A DNA stretch of 54,347 nt from CAZASK01 sp964487845 (lineage in GTDB: Bacteria; Chlamydiota; Chlamydiia; Chlamydiales; FEN-1388), in assembly GCA_964487845.1 (NCBI GenBank), contig CAZASK010000010.1, positions 1 through 54,347 on the forward strand, written 5' to 3'. Shown piece after piece: positions 43,609-52,355 of this stretch (position 1 is its first letter; every line of letters starts with the position of its first letter). The translations under genes and the position numbers were made by a program. The notes below the pieces were generated by a model, which worked only from the letters and a program-made list of their open reading frames with translations, searched no databases and had not been told where the DNA came from.

Positions 43609-45021
43609 ATGTTTTCTCCTGAGTGCTACACAGCGACTTGCGCTATTTTTACACGCCTGCTTGGTCTTATCTATTTCTTTGCATTTTTCCCATTTATTTT
43701 TCAGATAAAGGGCCTTCTTGGGAAAAATGGAATTTTGCCAGTCTCTGATTTTTTACATATGATGAAGCTCTATTACAAAAAAAAACGCTTCTACCAAGTC
43801 CCCACCCTCTTTTGGCTCAATGATTCAAATAGCGCACTGACTACCACAGCATGGACTGGGTCTATCATATCTCTCTGCTTGTTTTGCGGAATCTACCCAA
43901 CGCTTTGTTTGGGTATTTTATATATCCTCTATCTCAGTATTGTTTCTTCAGGACAAGATTTTTTAGGGTTCGGGTGGGAGATGTTTCTACTTGAAATCAC
44001 CTTCAATACATTTTTTCTCAGCATGACGGAAACCCCAAATCTCATGATATGGATAAGCTTGAATATCTTGCTTTTTCGCTTTCATCTTCAAGCTGGAGCT
44101 GTAAAGCTGCAAAGTCACGATGTGAACTGGCGCAATTTAACGGCCTGTAGTTATCACTATCAAACTCAACCTATCCCAAACAAAATCGCCTGGTATGCTC
44201 ATAAAATGCCGCTTTGGTTTCATAAAATATCTTGCGCTTGTATGTTCATAATAGAAATTCTTGTCCCCTTCGCGATTTTTTTTGATGACACCACACGAGC
44301 ATTCACCTTTGTCGCTCTCTTTGGACTACAGTGCTTTATCTACCTCACTGGAAATTTTTCCTATCTCAATCACATGACTGCTATATTTTGCGTAATCTTA
44401 CTCAACAACTCTCTTTTTACTTCATTTTATACAGCCCCTGTAGAAGCATGTCACTCACCAACTCTTGATATAGCTCTTACCTGTATTGGAAGCACACTTG
44501 CGATACTTCAACTTATGCAACTCTGGCATCATTTCTTTCCAAATAGATTGTTCCATCGACTTTTTCTTTGCATCATGCCATGGCACATTGTGAATCGATA
44601 TGGTATTTTCGCTGTGATGACAACAAAGAGATATGAGATTGTAGTGGAAGGAAGTCATGATGGTCACATATGGCAAGAATATGCCTTCCGCCATAAGCCA
44701 TCAGAAATTGACAAAAGCCCAAGACGCATCAGTCCCTACCAGCCAAGACTGGACTGGCAAGCGTGGTTTTTGCCATTTACCAATTTTTCTGAAGAGGCGT
44801 GGTTTCATTACTTTTTAGGTCATCTTCTAGCGGGCACACCTGACGTCCTTGCACTCCTTCGATACAACCCATTTTCAGATAATCCCCCTCGATATATACG
44901 AGCACGTGTCTATGATTACCAATTTTCTAGCTGGGAAGAAAAACAGCAATCGGGTGTATGGTGGAAGAGAATCTGCATAGGAAATTACTCACCAATTTTA
45001 CAAAGAGGAGTCTCGTCATGA
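43609..45021 (+). CDS. Lipase maturation factor (LMF1-like) membrane protein
   Basis: A 470-residue polytopic protein. The N-terminal 330 residues contain about seven to eight hydrophobic segments with QIKGLLGKNGILPV, FGWEMFLLEITF, FRFHLQAGAVKLQSHD and WRNLTACSYHYQTQPIPN. The C-terminal domain has YEIVVEGSHDGHIWQEYAF and WFHYFLGHLLAGTPDVLALL and ends with the Phe-Ser-Ser-Trp-rich region. These are the marks of the LMF family, known from the animal ER protein that matures lipoprotein lipase and from some bacteria. Its bacterial role is unknown; membrane-associated folding or lipid handling is possible. It overlaps the next gene by 4 bp. Confidence 0.88.
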   Translation: MFSPECYTATCAIFTRLLGLIYFFAFFPFIFQIKGLLGKNGILPVSDFLHMMKLYYKKKRFYQVPTLFWLNDSNSALTTTAWTGSIISLCLFCGIYPTLCLGILYILYLSIVSSGQDFLGFGWEMFLLEITFNTFFLSMTETPNLMIWISLNILLFRFHLQAGAVKLQSHDVNWRNLTACSYHYQTQPIPNKIAWYAHKMPLWFHKISCACMFIIEILVPFAIFFDDTTRAFTFVALFGLQCFIYLTGNFSYLNHMTAIFCVILLNNSLFTSFYTAPVEACHSPTLDIALTCIGSTLAILQLMQLWHHFFPNRLFHRLFLCIMPWHIVNRYGIFAVMTTKRYEIVVEGSHDGHIWQEYAFRHKPSEIDKSPRRISPYQPRLDWQAWFLPFTNFSEEAWFHYFLGHLLAGTPDVLALLRYNPFSDNPPRYIRARVYDYQFSSWEEKQQSGVWWKRICIGNYSPILQRGVSS

Positions 45022-45278
45022 AAAAAACAGCATTACTTACACTATTGTACATCATCAGTGGATCGATGATTCATCTTCATGCGAGCATCTCTGATGATGA
45101 CCGCGAAAGGGATATTATGCGTGAGGAGCAACAGCGAGAAGGAATCGACCGCGAAGAAAGACAAAGAGAGATCAGACTAAAAGAACAAGAAAAACAACGA
45201 GCAAAAGCCCAGACAAGACAAGAAGAGCAGATGAAAAAAAGCGCTCAGCAAAAGCTCTTGCAAGAAGTTCAATGCTGA
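45018..45278 (+). CDS. Small secreted coiled-coil protein
   Basis: 86 residues. A signal peptide of about 22 residues (MKKTALLTLLYIISGSMIHLHA) is followed by a highly charged Arg/Glu/Gln helix, likely coiled coil, ending in a Cys. The ATG overlaps the LMF stop (ATGA) and GAGGAG lies 8-13 nt upstream, so it is probably translated with LMF. It may be a periplasmic partner, but nothing in the sequence proves it. Confidence 0.65.
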   Translation: MKKTALLTLLYIISGSMIHLHASISDDDRERDIMREEQQREGIDREERQREIRLKEQEKQRAKAQTRQEEQMKKSAQQKLLQEVQC

Positions 45279-45325
45279 TAGGGTCAATCTTTCAGTATTA
45301 AATTTATATCTTTAATACCGTTAAT

Positions 45326-45360
45326 TTGGTAAACTGTTTGAGCATTACAGTTTACCAAAG
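45326..45360. promoter_or_regulatory. 13-bp perfect inverted repeat before the helicase gene
   Basis: TTTGGTAAACTGT (45326-45338) and its exact reverse complement (45348-45360) flank a 9-nt spacer. The right arm ends 8 nt before the DEAD-box ATG, where a Shine-Dalgarno would normally be, and none is apparent. A smaller 8-bp inverted repeat (GTATTAAA, 45295-45302 with 45312-45319) precedes it. It could be an operator, or an RNA hairpin controlling translation, for instance by temperature. Confidence 0.6.
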
Positions 45361-45368
45361 TTAAAACA

Positions 45369-46574
45369 ATGAATTTTAAAGAGCTAGAAATTGATCCCAG
45401 AATCGTAAAAGCGATCGAAGAGATGGGATACACAACACCAACCCCTATTCAAGCAGAAGCTATCCCACATGTTCTTAAGGGATCCGATCTTCTCGCTTCG
45501 GCGCAGACAGGTACTGGGAAAACAGCAGCCTTTTTACTTCCTGCCCTCACAAAAATCATAACAGCAGGACAGCCAAAAAAATATGGCCCTCGCATTCTGA
45601 TCCTCGTCCCCACTCGAGAGCTTGCCATGCAAGTCGCCAATGAAGCTGCTAAATTTACAAAGCATCTGCCGTTTGTAAAGACCGTCTGTATTTACGGCGG
45701 AGCACCTTATCCTGTACAAAATAAGATGTTGTCAAAGCCATATGATATCTTGGTGGCTACACCTGGCCGTCTTATGGACCATATGGACAGACAAAGAATC
45801 TCCCTGGCGAATGTTCAGCTATTCATCCTTGATGAAGCAGATCGCATGCTCGACATGGGCTTTATACAGGCTGTTGATGAAATTGCCAAGAGCACGCCAA
45901 AAGAGCGTCAAACTCTTCTGTTTTCAGCAACAATGAAAGGCGCTGTTCTGAACCTCGCCAAAAAGCTGCTTAAAAATCCAGTAAGCCTTACAATAGAAGC
46001 TGCTAAAGAGCGCCACGACCACATTGAACAAAGACTGCATCATGTAGACAACATTGAACATAAATATCGCCTTCTCAACCATCTGCTCACAGATGAAACA
46101 TTGAATCAAGCAATCGTGTTTACAGCAACAAAGTTTCAAGCTGACGTATTGGCTGACAAACTTCATGACCTTGGATTCAGCGTAGAAGCTCTCCACGGCG
46201 ACATGAGCCAGCGCGAGCGTAACCGTGCTCTTTCCAAGCTGCGAGATGGAGTCATCCGCGTTCTCGTTGCCACAGATGTGGCGGCAAGAGGTATCGACGT
46301 TACTACCATTACACACGTATTTAACTTCGATCTGCCAATGAGCGCCGAAGACTATGTACATAGAATTGGCAGAACAGGCAGAGCAGGTGCAACCGGTGTA
46401 GCATACTCCTTTGCAGCTGTAAAAGATATGTCCCTTGTTCGAAGAATCGAACAGTTCACAGAAAAAAAGATCTCACTTCATACTGTCCCTGGCATGGAAC
46501 CTAAAATGAAAGGCCACCATAGCGGACCAAAGAGTGTTTTCAAGAGTAAACGCCGATTTGGCGCAAGACGCTAA
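45369..46574 (+). CDS. DEAD-box ATP-dependent RNA helicase
   Basis: A 401-residue two-domain helicase of the RhlE/CsdA kind, without a long C-terminal extension. Motifs in order are the Q motif TPTPIQAEA (about 23-31), AQTGTGKT (45-52), PTRELA, TPGR, DEAD, SAT, and in the second domain ARGIDV and HRIGRTGRAG. The C-terminus is short and basic (KSKRRFGARR), probably for RNA binding. It unwinds short duplexes in ribosome assembly or mRNA decay. An inverted repeat directly before the start suggests regulation. Confidence 0.92.
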   Translation: MNFKELEIDPRIVKAIEEMGYTTPTPIQAEAIPHVLKGSDLLASAQTGTGKTAAFLLPALTKIITAGQPKKYGPRILILVPTRELAMQVANEAAKFTKHLPFVKTVCIYGGAPYPVQNKMLSKPYDILVATPGRLMDHMDRQRISLANVQLFILDEADRMLDMGFIQAVDEIAKSTPKERQTLLFSATMKGAVLNLAKKLLKNPVSLTIEAAKERHDHIEQRLHHVDNIEHKYRLLNHLLTDETLNQAIVFTATKFQADVLADKLHDLGFSVEALHGDMSQRERNRALSKLRDGVIRVLVATDVAARGIDVTTITHVFNFDLPMSAEDYVHRIGRTGRAGATGVAYSFAAVKDMSLVRRIEQFTEKKISLHTVPGMEPKMKGHHSGPKSVFKSKRRFGARR

Positions 46575-46593
46575 ACAGGCTTGTCCTTTTCTG

Positions 46594-46640
46594 ACATATC
46601 CGCCACAATGAATATAACTATTTATTTGAGGCGGATATGT
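46594..46640 (+). promoter_or_regulatory. Inverted repeat overlapping the DUF47 start codon
   Basis: ACATATCCGCC (46594-46604) is the exact reverse complement of GGCGGATATGT (46630-46640). The right arm holds the ATG (46637-46639) and part of the only purine-rich ribosome site (GAGGCGG). In the folded mRNA the start would be hidden, with a 25-nt loop between the arms. It could alternatively be a repressor operator in the DNA. Confidence 0.6.
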
Positions 46641-47239
46641 TTCATTGGCTCCTTCCGAAAGAGACACGTTTTTATGATTTCTTCATAGCTCATGCAAAAA
46701 TAGGTACCGCATGTGCAGAAGAATTTTGCAGCCTAAGACGCCCTCACATCATCAAACAATTCGAAACTCAAGCTGATACAATCACTCAGCAATGTAAAGA
46801 AGCTCTTCACAAAACCTTCATCACACCTATTGATCGAGAAGATATTTTTCGTTTAATTTCTTGCATGGATAATATCGTTGATTTTATTGACGAAGCAACG
46901 ACTCATTTTTCTGTGTATCGCTTTACCACACCAACAGCTGACTTTTCACATCTTGCGCAACTCCTTTTGCTTGCTATCTGCGAAGTAGAAAAGGCGGTAA
47001 CGGGCTTGGCTCACCTTCACAAGCCAGGCGAGCTGATGAATAGCATAAGAGCGATTCATCACCTGGAGATGCAAGCAGATACGGCATTAATTCACGCATT
47101 GGCAACTCTGTTCGACAATGAAACAAATACTTTATTGATCGTGAAATGGAAAGAAATTTATGAGCTTATCGAACAATCGATTGACTCGTGTAAAGATGTG
47201 GCAAATATCATTGAAGGGATAATCCTGGAGCATGCGTGA
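46637..47239 (+). CDS. DUF47 (PhoU-like) phosphate transport regulator
   Basis: A 200-residue all-helical protein of the PhoU-related DUF47 family. Conserved acidic patterns IDREDIFRLISCMDNIVDFIDEA (about 76-98) and HHLEMQADTALIHAL and YELIEQSIDSCKDVANIIEGI match the family, where they bind metal clusters. DUF47 proteins are almost always encoded just before PiT transporters and control them; here the two genes overlap as TGATG. Translation may be controlled by the inverted repeat at its start. Confidence 0.9.
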   Translation: MFHWLLPKETRFYDFFIAHAKIGTACAEEFCSLRRPHIIKQFETQADTITQQCKEALHKTFITPIDREDIFRLISCMDNIVDFIDEATTHFSVYRFTTPTADFSHLAQLLLLAICEVEKAVTGLAHLHKPGELMNSIRAIHHLEMQADTALIHALATLFDNETNTLLIVKWKEIYELIEQSIDSCKDVANIIEGIILEHA

Positions 47240-48267
47240 TGCATACACTTTTGATTCTGACAATTGGTTGTGCACTCCTCTTTGACCTTGTCAATGGCTT
47301 CCATGATGCCGCTAATTCTATTGCTACCATTGTTTCTACCAGAGTATTAAGACCAATCCATGCTGTTTTATGGGCAGCATTCTTTAACCTCTCGGCAATG
47401 CTACTCTTTGCTCCGCGTGTCGCCGACACATTATCAAAAATAGTGACCATACACTCTCATGACAACGCATATATTTTCATAGCTTTTTCAGGGCTCGTGG
47501 GGGCTACTATTTGGAATATCCTTACATGGAAATATGGTTTGCCAACGAGCTCCTCTCACGCTCTGATTGGAGGCATATCTGGAGCCGCTCTTGTATATGC
47601 AGGAAGCGATGCACTTCGCTGGGATATCCTTTTCAACGTAGCTATTTTTACTATTGCAGCACCTTGTATAGGATTTGTTTTAGGTGCCTGTATCATGCTA
47701 AGCTTGATTTGGGTATGTAAAGACAAACACCCACTTTCAGTAGATGCCTGGTTTCGTAGAGGGCAACTTCTCTCAGCCGCCCTCTATTCCATAGGACATG
47801 GCGCGAATGACGCACAAAAAACAATGGGCATTATTACAGCTCTACTCATCTCTTCGCACATGCTGTCCCCAGACATCTCACTATCTCTTCTTGATTCGAA
47901 TACAAGCTGGATTATTCTCTCTTGTCAGTGCGCTATGGCGCTTGGTACAGTCTGTGGAGGCTGGAGAATTGTGAAGACTATGGGACTTAAAATGACAAAG
48001 CTCAAACCTATAGGTGGATTTGCTGCAGAGACCGCTGGAGCTCTCACACTCTTTTTTGCCACTGCCTTTGGAATTCCTGTCTCTACTACACACACGATTA
48101 ATGGAGCTATTATAGGCACTGGCAGCTGTACATACAAAGTCTCGAGCGTCCGCTGGGGAGTTGCAAACAACATCGTATTGGCGTGGATTATCACCATCCC
48201 AGCTTCAGGAAGCATTGCAGCGATTGTGTATACGCTCACAACCTGCTACCAATTCCGTCTACTTTAA
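47239..48267 (+). CDS. PiT family inorganic phosphate transporter
   Basis: A 342-residue membrane protein driving phosphate uptake with H+ or Na+ (as a metal-phosphate complex in many members). The two family signatures DLVNGFHDAANSIAT (about 14-28) and GHGANDAQKTMGI (about 190-202) form the internal repeat. About ten membrane segments are visible. The start is ATG 47239, one base within the DUF47 stop. Together the pair should supply phosphate and let DUF47 gate it. Confidence 0.93.
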   Translation: MHTLLILTIGCALLFDLVNGFHDAANSIATIVSTRVLRPIHAVLWAAFFNLSAMLLFAPRVADTLSKIVTIHSHDNAYIFIAFSGLVGATIWNILTWKYGLPTSSSHALIGGISGAALVYAGSDALRWDILFNVAIFTIAAPCIGFVLGACIMLSLIWVCKDKHPLSVDAWFRRGQLLSAALYSIGHGANDAQKTMGIITALLISSHMLSPDISLSLLDSNTSWIILSCQCAMALGTVCGGWRIVKTMGLKMTKLKPIGGFAAETAGALTLFFATAFGIPVSTTHTINGAIIGTGSCTYKVSSVRWGVANNIVLAWIITIPASGSIAAIVYTLTTCYQFRLL

Positions 48268-48272
48268 AACAA

Positions 48273-48437
48273 TAGACTTCTTTCGAAACTCGCTTTGTTT
48301 GGAAAAATTGATGATTTTTGAGCAGGTTTAGTTGCAAATTTTGAGAGCAATATGTGAGCATATGGTCGAAAAATTTGCAGATAAAGATGCCAAAAATGGC
48401 AATTTTAACAACCAAATGGAGTTTCGAAAGAAGTCTA
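48273..48437. repeat. 165-bp inverted-repeat element, diverged relative of the palindromic family
   Basis: Perfect 19-bp terminal inverted repeats TAGACTTCTTTCGAAACTC (48273-48291) and GAGTTTCGAAAGAAGTCTA (48419-48437). Inside are CGCTTTG, ATTGATGATTTTTGAGCAGG and others that resemble one arm of the 10570-10754 element in the same order. There is no transposase, so it has MITE-like form. It lies between the PiT gene and the cysteine-rich gene and ends 15 bp before the latter. Confidence 0.75.
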
Positions 48438-48451
48438 CTAGGAGAAACTGC

Positions 48452-48724
48452 ATGCAATGCTGGATGTGCGGAGCTACACTATCAATTGCCGGAAAAATTT
48501 CGTTTCGTGCTACCTGCGATACATGCAGAGCATCACTGCATTGCTGCAAAAATTGCATTTTTTATGAACCTGGCCGCGCGAATGACTGTAAAATACCTGA
48601 TACAGATTTCATCAGTGATCGCACAGCAAATAATTTTTGCGAAGACTTTTCTATGCTAGGTACTTATGCAAAAAAAATATCCAAAGAAGATGCCAAAAAG
48701 CGGTTTGACGATCTGTTCAAATAG
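48452..48724 (+). CDS. Small cysteine-rich (zinc-binding) protein
   Basis: 90 residues with CWMCG near the N-terminus, CDTC at about 23-26, HCCKNC at about 31-36 and a further Cys in NDCK, a pattern that should bind zinc. The C-terminal part is acidic to basic and helical. I recognise it only as a conserved-looking hypothetical type. The frame is open through the inverted-repeat element, but ATG 48452 follows AGGAG at a suitable distance and begins at the first Cys pair, so it is the start. It lies 18 bp before the YkgJ gene. Confidence 0.72.
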   Translation: MQCWMCGATLSIAGKISFRATCDTCRASLHCCKNCIFYEPGRANDCKIPDTDFISDRTANNFCEDFSMLGTYAKKISKEDAKKRFDDLFK

Positions 48725-48742
48725 TGTTATCATAATTGCACT

Positions 48743-49186
48743 ATGTCTGAAAAACTACCTATAACCTCTACTTTTTCACAACCAGAGCCTTGGTATAAGG
48801 ATGGTCTTCGCTTTTCCTGTACCGGCTGCGGCAAATGCTGTACTGGATCTCCTGGATATGTGTGGGTTACAGAAGAAGAAATCGCATCCATTGCCGATTA
48901 TCTACAGCTTTCTATTGACGCCTTTTCAAAAAAATATGTACGAAAAATTGGAAGTCGTTTTTCCTTATCCGAGCATCCTCGCACATATGACTGTGCATTT
49001 TTAAAAGACAACAAATGCACAATTTATCCGTGTAGACCTAAGCAGTGTCAAACCTATCCTTGGTGGATCCACATTATCCGCTCACAAGAAGATTGGGAAA
49101 ATAGTGCAGTCACCTGCGAAGGGATTAACCACCCTGATGCCCCTCTTATTTCAAAAGAGGAAATCGAAAAAAATCTTTATTCATGA
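48743..49186 (+). CDS. YkgJ family cysteine-cluster protein
   Basis: 147 residues. The conserved Cys pattern FSCTGCGKCCTG (about 24-35) and CTIYPCRPKQCQTYPWW (about 92-108), plus YDCAFL, are those of the YkgJ/UPF0153 zinc- or iron-binding family. Its biochemical role is not established. It starts 18 bp after the other Cys-rich gene, so the two are likely cotranscribed and may share a metal-related task. Confidence 0.88.
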   Translation: MSEKLPITSTFSQPEPWYKDGLRFSCTGCGKCCTGSPGYVWVTEEEIASIADYLQLSIDAFSKKYVRKIGSRFSLSEHPRTYDCAFLKDNKCTIYPCRPKQCQTYPWWIHIIRSQEDWENSAVTCEGINHPDAPLISKEEIEKNLYS

Positions 49187-49238
49187 TCTTCATTTGTAAC
49201 ATTGACACATTTTTTTGAGTTTGGTATGAAAGCCAGCT

Positions 49239-50432
49239 ATGAAAAAATTACTTTTTATTCTACTCCTTGCAATAACAACTCTTTCAGCAGAAGAGCCTCA
49301 GAGAGTATGTCTGAACATGATCGTCAAAAATGAAAAAGCGGTTATCCGCCGCTGCCTAGAGTCAGTAAAACCATTTATTCACTACTGGGTGATCGTCGAT
49401 ACAGGGTCAACAGATGGCACTCAAGAGATCATCAAAGAATATATGAAAGACATCCCTGGAGAGCTTCATGAGCGTCCATGGGTTGATTTTGCGCATAACC
49501 GAAACGAAGCAATGGATCTTGCAAAAACAAAAGGTGATTATCTTTTATTTATCGATGCTGATGATGTCCTCAAGGCAGACGCAGATTTTCGAATGCCAAA
49601 GCTTACAAAAGATGCCTATTACATTTTCATTCAGTATGGAGATACAGAATATGCAAGACCACAAATCGTATCTACAAAGATCAATTGGCGCTGGGAAGGC
49701 GTTTTACACGAAGCACTCCACTACCCTGGAGCTAAAACAATCGAAACACTCCATGGCATAAAAAATGTAGTGCACACTGACGGCGCACGGTCTCAAGATC
49801 CTGAGAAATACAAAAAGGATGCAAAAATTCTAGAAGCCGCCGTAAAAAAAGATCCTTACAATAGCCGCCATGTATTTTACTTAGCACAAAGCTATCGAGA
49901 TGCTGGCGAACATGAAAAAGCTCTTGAATGGTATCAAAAACGTGTTGCCATGGGAGGTTGGGAAGAAGAGGTCTATTGGTCAATGGTTCAAATTGCAGCC
50001 CTTCATCAAAATCTAAATCATCCTATTAACACAATTTTGAAAAGCTACTATGATGCATATATATTCAGACCTTCGAGGCCAGAAGCTCTCTACATGCTCA
50101 CACGCCTCTACCGCGAACACGAGATGTATCAGGCTGGATATGAAGCTGCAAAAAAGATGTTTGCCATGCCAAGAACGCAAGACGTTCTCATGGTCAAGCA
50201 CTGGATGCATGACTATGGCACTTTGCTTGAATATTCTGTGTGTGCCTACTGGCTAGGACATTATGAAGAGGCGCTCATTGCTTCGCAACTTCTCCTTAAA
50301 AACCCCGAGCTCCCCGTTAACTTCCGTGAGTGTGTGATCCAAAATCTAGGATTTATTCACCAAAAACTCGCGGAGAATAAAACTCAACTTACCTTAAAAG
50401 AAGTGGCGAGTGAAGCGTCAGCCCTGCGATAG
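49239..50432 (+). CDS. Glycosyltransferase family 2-like protein with a signal peptide
   Basis: 397 residues. A textbook Sec signal is at the N-terminus (MKKLLFILLLAITTLSA, cleavage before EEP). The GT-A domain follows: LNMIVKNEKAVIRRCLESV (about 26-44), IVDTGSTDGTQEII and the metal-binding LLFIDADDVL with the DxD-type acid residues near 104. The C-terminal half (about 200-380) is TPR-like helical repeats, as in other GT2-TPR proteins. GT2 enzymes use cytosolic nucleotide sugars, so an exported member is strange; it might be anchored with the domain facing outward, or secreted to the host. Its end overlaps the convergent ABC-F gene by 15 bp. Confidence 0.85.
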   Translation: MKKLLFILLLAITTLSAEEPQRVCLNMIVKNEKAVIRRCLESVKPFIHYWVIVDTGSTDGTQEIIKEYMKDIPGELHERPWVDFAHNRNEAMDLAKTKGDYLLFIDADDVLKADADFRMPKLTKDAYYIFIQYGDTEYARPQIVSTKINWRWEGVLHEALHYPGAKTIETLHGIKNVVHTDGARSQDPEKYKKDAKILEAAVKKDPYNSRHVFYLAQSYRDAGEHEKALEWYQKRVAMGGWEEEVYWSMVQIAALHQNLNHPINTILKSYYDAYIFRPSRPEALYMLTRLYREHEMYQAGYEAAKKMFAMPRTQDVLMVKHWMHDYGTLLEYSVCAYWLGHYEEALIASQLLLKNPELPVNFRECVIQNLGFIHQKLAENKTQLTLKEVASEASALR

Positions 50433-52202
50433 TTCTTGCCATCTCGCAAAGGCGGCTTCCAGTTTGCCTTGTGCTGTCGCCAAGGCCTTATATGCTTCGA
50501 GTGATTTATTTGAGTCTGAACATATATCAGGATCCATTGTTCGTGCCTCAAGTGATTTGATGCTTTCTTCAAGAGCCAGGATAGTCCCCTCCATGTTTTC
50601 AAGCTCACGTTGTTCATTGTAGGAGAGCTTTTTTGGTTTCTTTTGCGCATGAGGTGACATCACGGCAACGTCTACAGCCACCTTCTTGGTAGCTTTCTTT
50701 CTACATGCCTCCTCCCATTGAAGATAATCTGAAAAATGACGCTCCTCTATCTCTTCTCCAAGACCTAAAATCTCTGTACATACTCGATCCATCAAACAGC
50801 GATCATGAGAAATCAACACGACAGCGCCCTCAAAACTATTTAAGCTTTCCTCAATTATTTCGAGTGTTTGGATATCCAGATCATTCGTCGGCTCATCAAG
50901 AAACAAAATATCAGCTGGCTGCAGCATCAACCTCGCGAGTAAGATGCGAGCGCGCTCTCCTCCCGACAAACATCGTACAGGAAGTGATAGTCTATCTGGC
51001 GGAAAAAGAAATTTTTTCGCCCAGCCATTTACATGAATTTCCTGGCCACGATACTGTACGATATCTGTAGCTGGGCTCAGCGCCTCTTTTAGTGTGATAT
51101 CATCAGGGATATGTTCTCGATGTTGATCAAAATAGACAAGTTTGAGATCTTGAGCATATTTTATAGTCCCCATATCTTGTTGGACCTCTCCTGCTAACAG
51201 CTTCAAAAGCGTCGTCTTCCCGGTTCCATTTTTCCCTACAATACCAAGCCGTGTTCCTGGGGATAATGTAATATCGATGCCCTTAAATAACAGCTTATTC
51301 CCTAGTGATTTCGAAAGATTTTTTGCTGTAAGAAGTTTTTGCGTATTTCTCTCAGATGCTGAAAAATCAACATCGACAGTTTTGATTTTATTACGTTGAT
51401 TGACATGATGCAGCTCATCGATAAGCTCATAGGCACGAGCGATCCGCGATCTTGATTTCGTAGTTCTTGCTTGAGGCGACTTTCTGAGCCACTCTATCTC
51501 ACTGCGCACAGTGGATGCCAAACTTCGTTGTCTTTCCTTTTGCCCTTCTAAAAACTGTTCTTTCTTCTCCATGTACGTACTGAGGCTACCATCGACAATA
51601 AAAAGGCCGCCTGGATAGCACTTATTGAGCTCGATTACTTTATTACAGGCGTTGTCCAAAAAATAACGATCGTGGCTCACTACAACATAGGTAATCTTCT
51701 CACGCATTAAAAAAGACTCCAGCCACTCAATACCCTCTAAGTCAAGGTGATTGGTAGGCTCGTCTAATAGCAAGATATCTGGCTCAAACATAAGCGCGCG
51801 TGCGATATCGAGTCGTTTTTTCCAGCCTCCAGAGAGCTGCGCTGCGATTTGAGTAAAATCAGTAAATTGTGCTTTTCCTAATAAGACGCGCGCTCTGGTA
51901 GCAACTTCGTGATCATCACCACTGAGCATTTCCTGTTCGATCATTACATCAAATACTGTTTTATGTGGAAATTCAGGAGATTGACTTGCATACCCTACAC
52001 GCAAGCTCTGTTTTTTAGTAATAGACCCTTCATCTGGCACTTCTAATCTCATTAAAATCTTCAGCAGAGTCGATTTTCCCGCACCATTGGGCCCTAAAAG
52101 GCCAATGCGGTCATTTTGCGCAATGGTAAAGGAAATTTTGTGAAATAAATCTTGAGTCCCATACGACTTAGAAATGTTATGGAGGGAAAGAAGTGATGTC
52201 AT
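50418..52202 (-). CDS. ABC-F family ATPase (Uup-like)
   Basis: 594 residues with two ABC domains and no membrane segments. The first has Walker A GPNGAGKST (about 37-45), signature LSGGWKKR and Walker B LLLDEPTNHLDL; the second has GKNGTGKTT, LSGGERAR and LFLDEPTNDLDI. A charged linker region and a C-terminal coiled coil (EQRELENMEGTILALEESIKSLE) fit Uup. ABC-F proteins act on the ribosome or, for Uup, in DNA/ribosome processes; resistance is possible but not shown. Confidence 0.9.
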   Translation of the reverse strand: MTSLLSLHNISKSYGTQDLFHKISFTIAQNDRIGLLGPNGAGKSTLLKILMRLEVPDEGSITKKQSLRVGYASQSPEFPHKTVFDVMIEQEMLSGDDHEVATRARVLLGKAQFTDFTQIAAQLSGGWKKRLDIARALMFEPDILLLDEPTNHLDLEGIEWLESFLMREKITYVVVSHDRYFLDNACNKVIELNKCYPGGLFIVDGSLSTYMEKKEQFLEGQKERQRSLASTVRSEIEWLRKSPQARTTKSRSRIARAYELIDELHHVNQRNKIKTVDVDFSASERNTQKLLTAKNLSKSLGNKLLFKGIDITLSPGTRLGIVGKNGTGKTTLLKLLAGEVQQDMGTIKYAQDLKLVYFDQHREHIPDDITLKEALSPATDIVQYRGQEIHVNGWAKKFLFPPDRLSLPVRCLSGGERARILLARLMLQPADILFLDEPTNDLDIQTLEIIEESLNSFEGAVVLISHDRCLMDRVCTEILGLGEEIEERHFSDYLQWEEACRKKATKKVAVDVAVMSPHAQKKPKKLSYNEQRELENMEGTILALEESIKSLEARTMDPDICSDSNKSLEAYKALATAQGKLEAAFARWQELSQG

Positions 52203-52355
52203 AGCTATCTATCAATTGTAAATGATAGAAGTATACCAGCTTGCTTCAAAATAGGAAAAGGACTTGGTACCCGATACGTAGCAAACCATTTGCATAAAAC
52301 ACCACTATACGCAATAGTACATCGTTGCTATAAATAACACATGAAGGAGCTTCAG

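Noticed and set aside
45924..46361. 145-codon open frame opposite the DEAD-box gene
   Set aside because: It is the shadow of conserved helicase motifs on the other strand and lacks any recognised domain.
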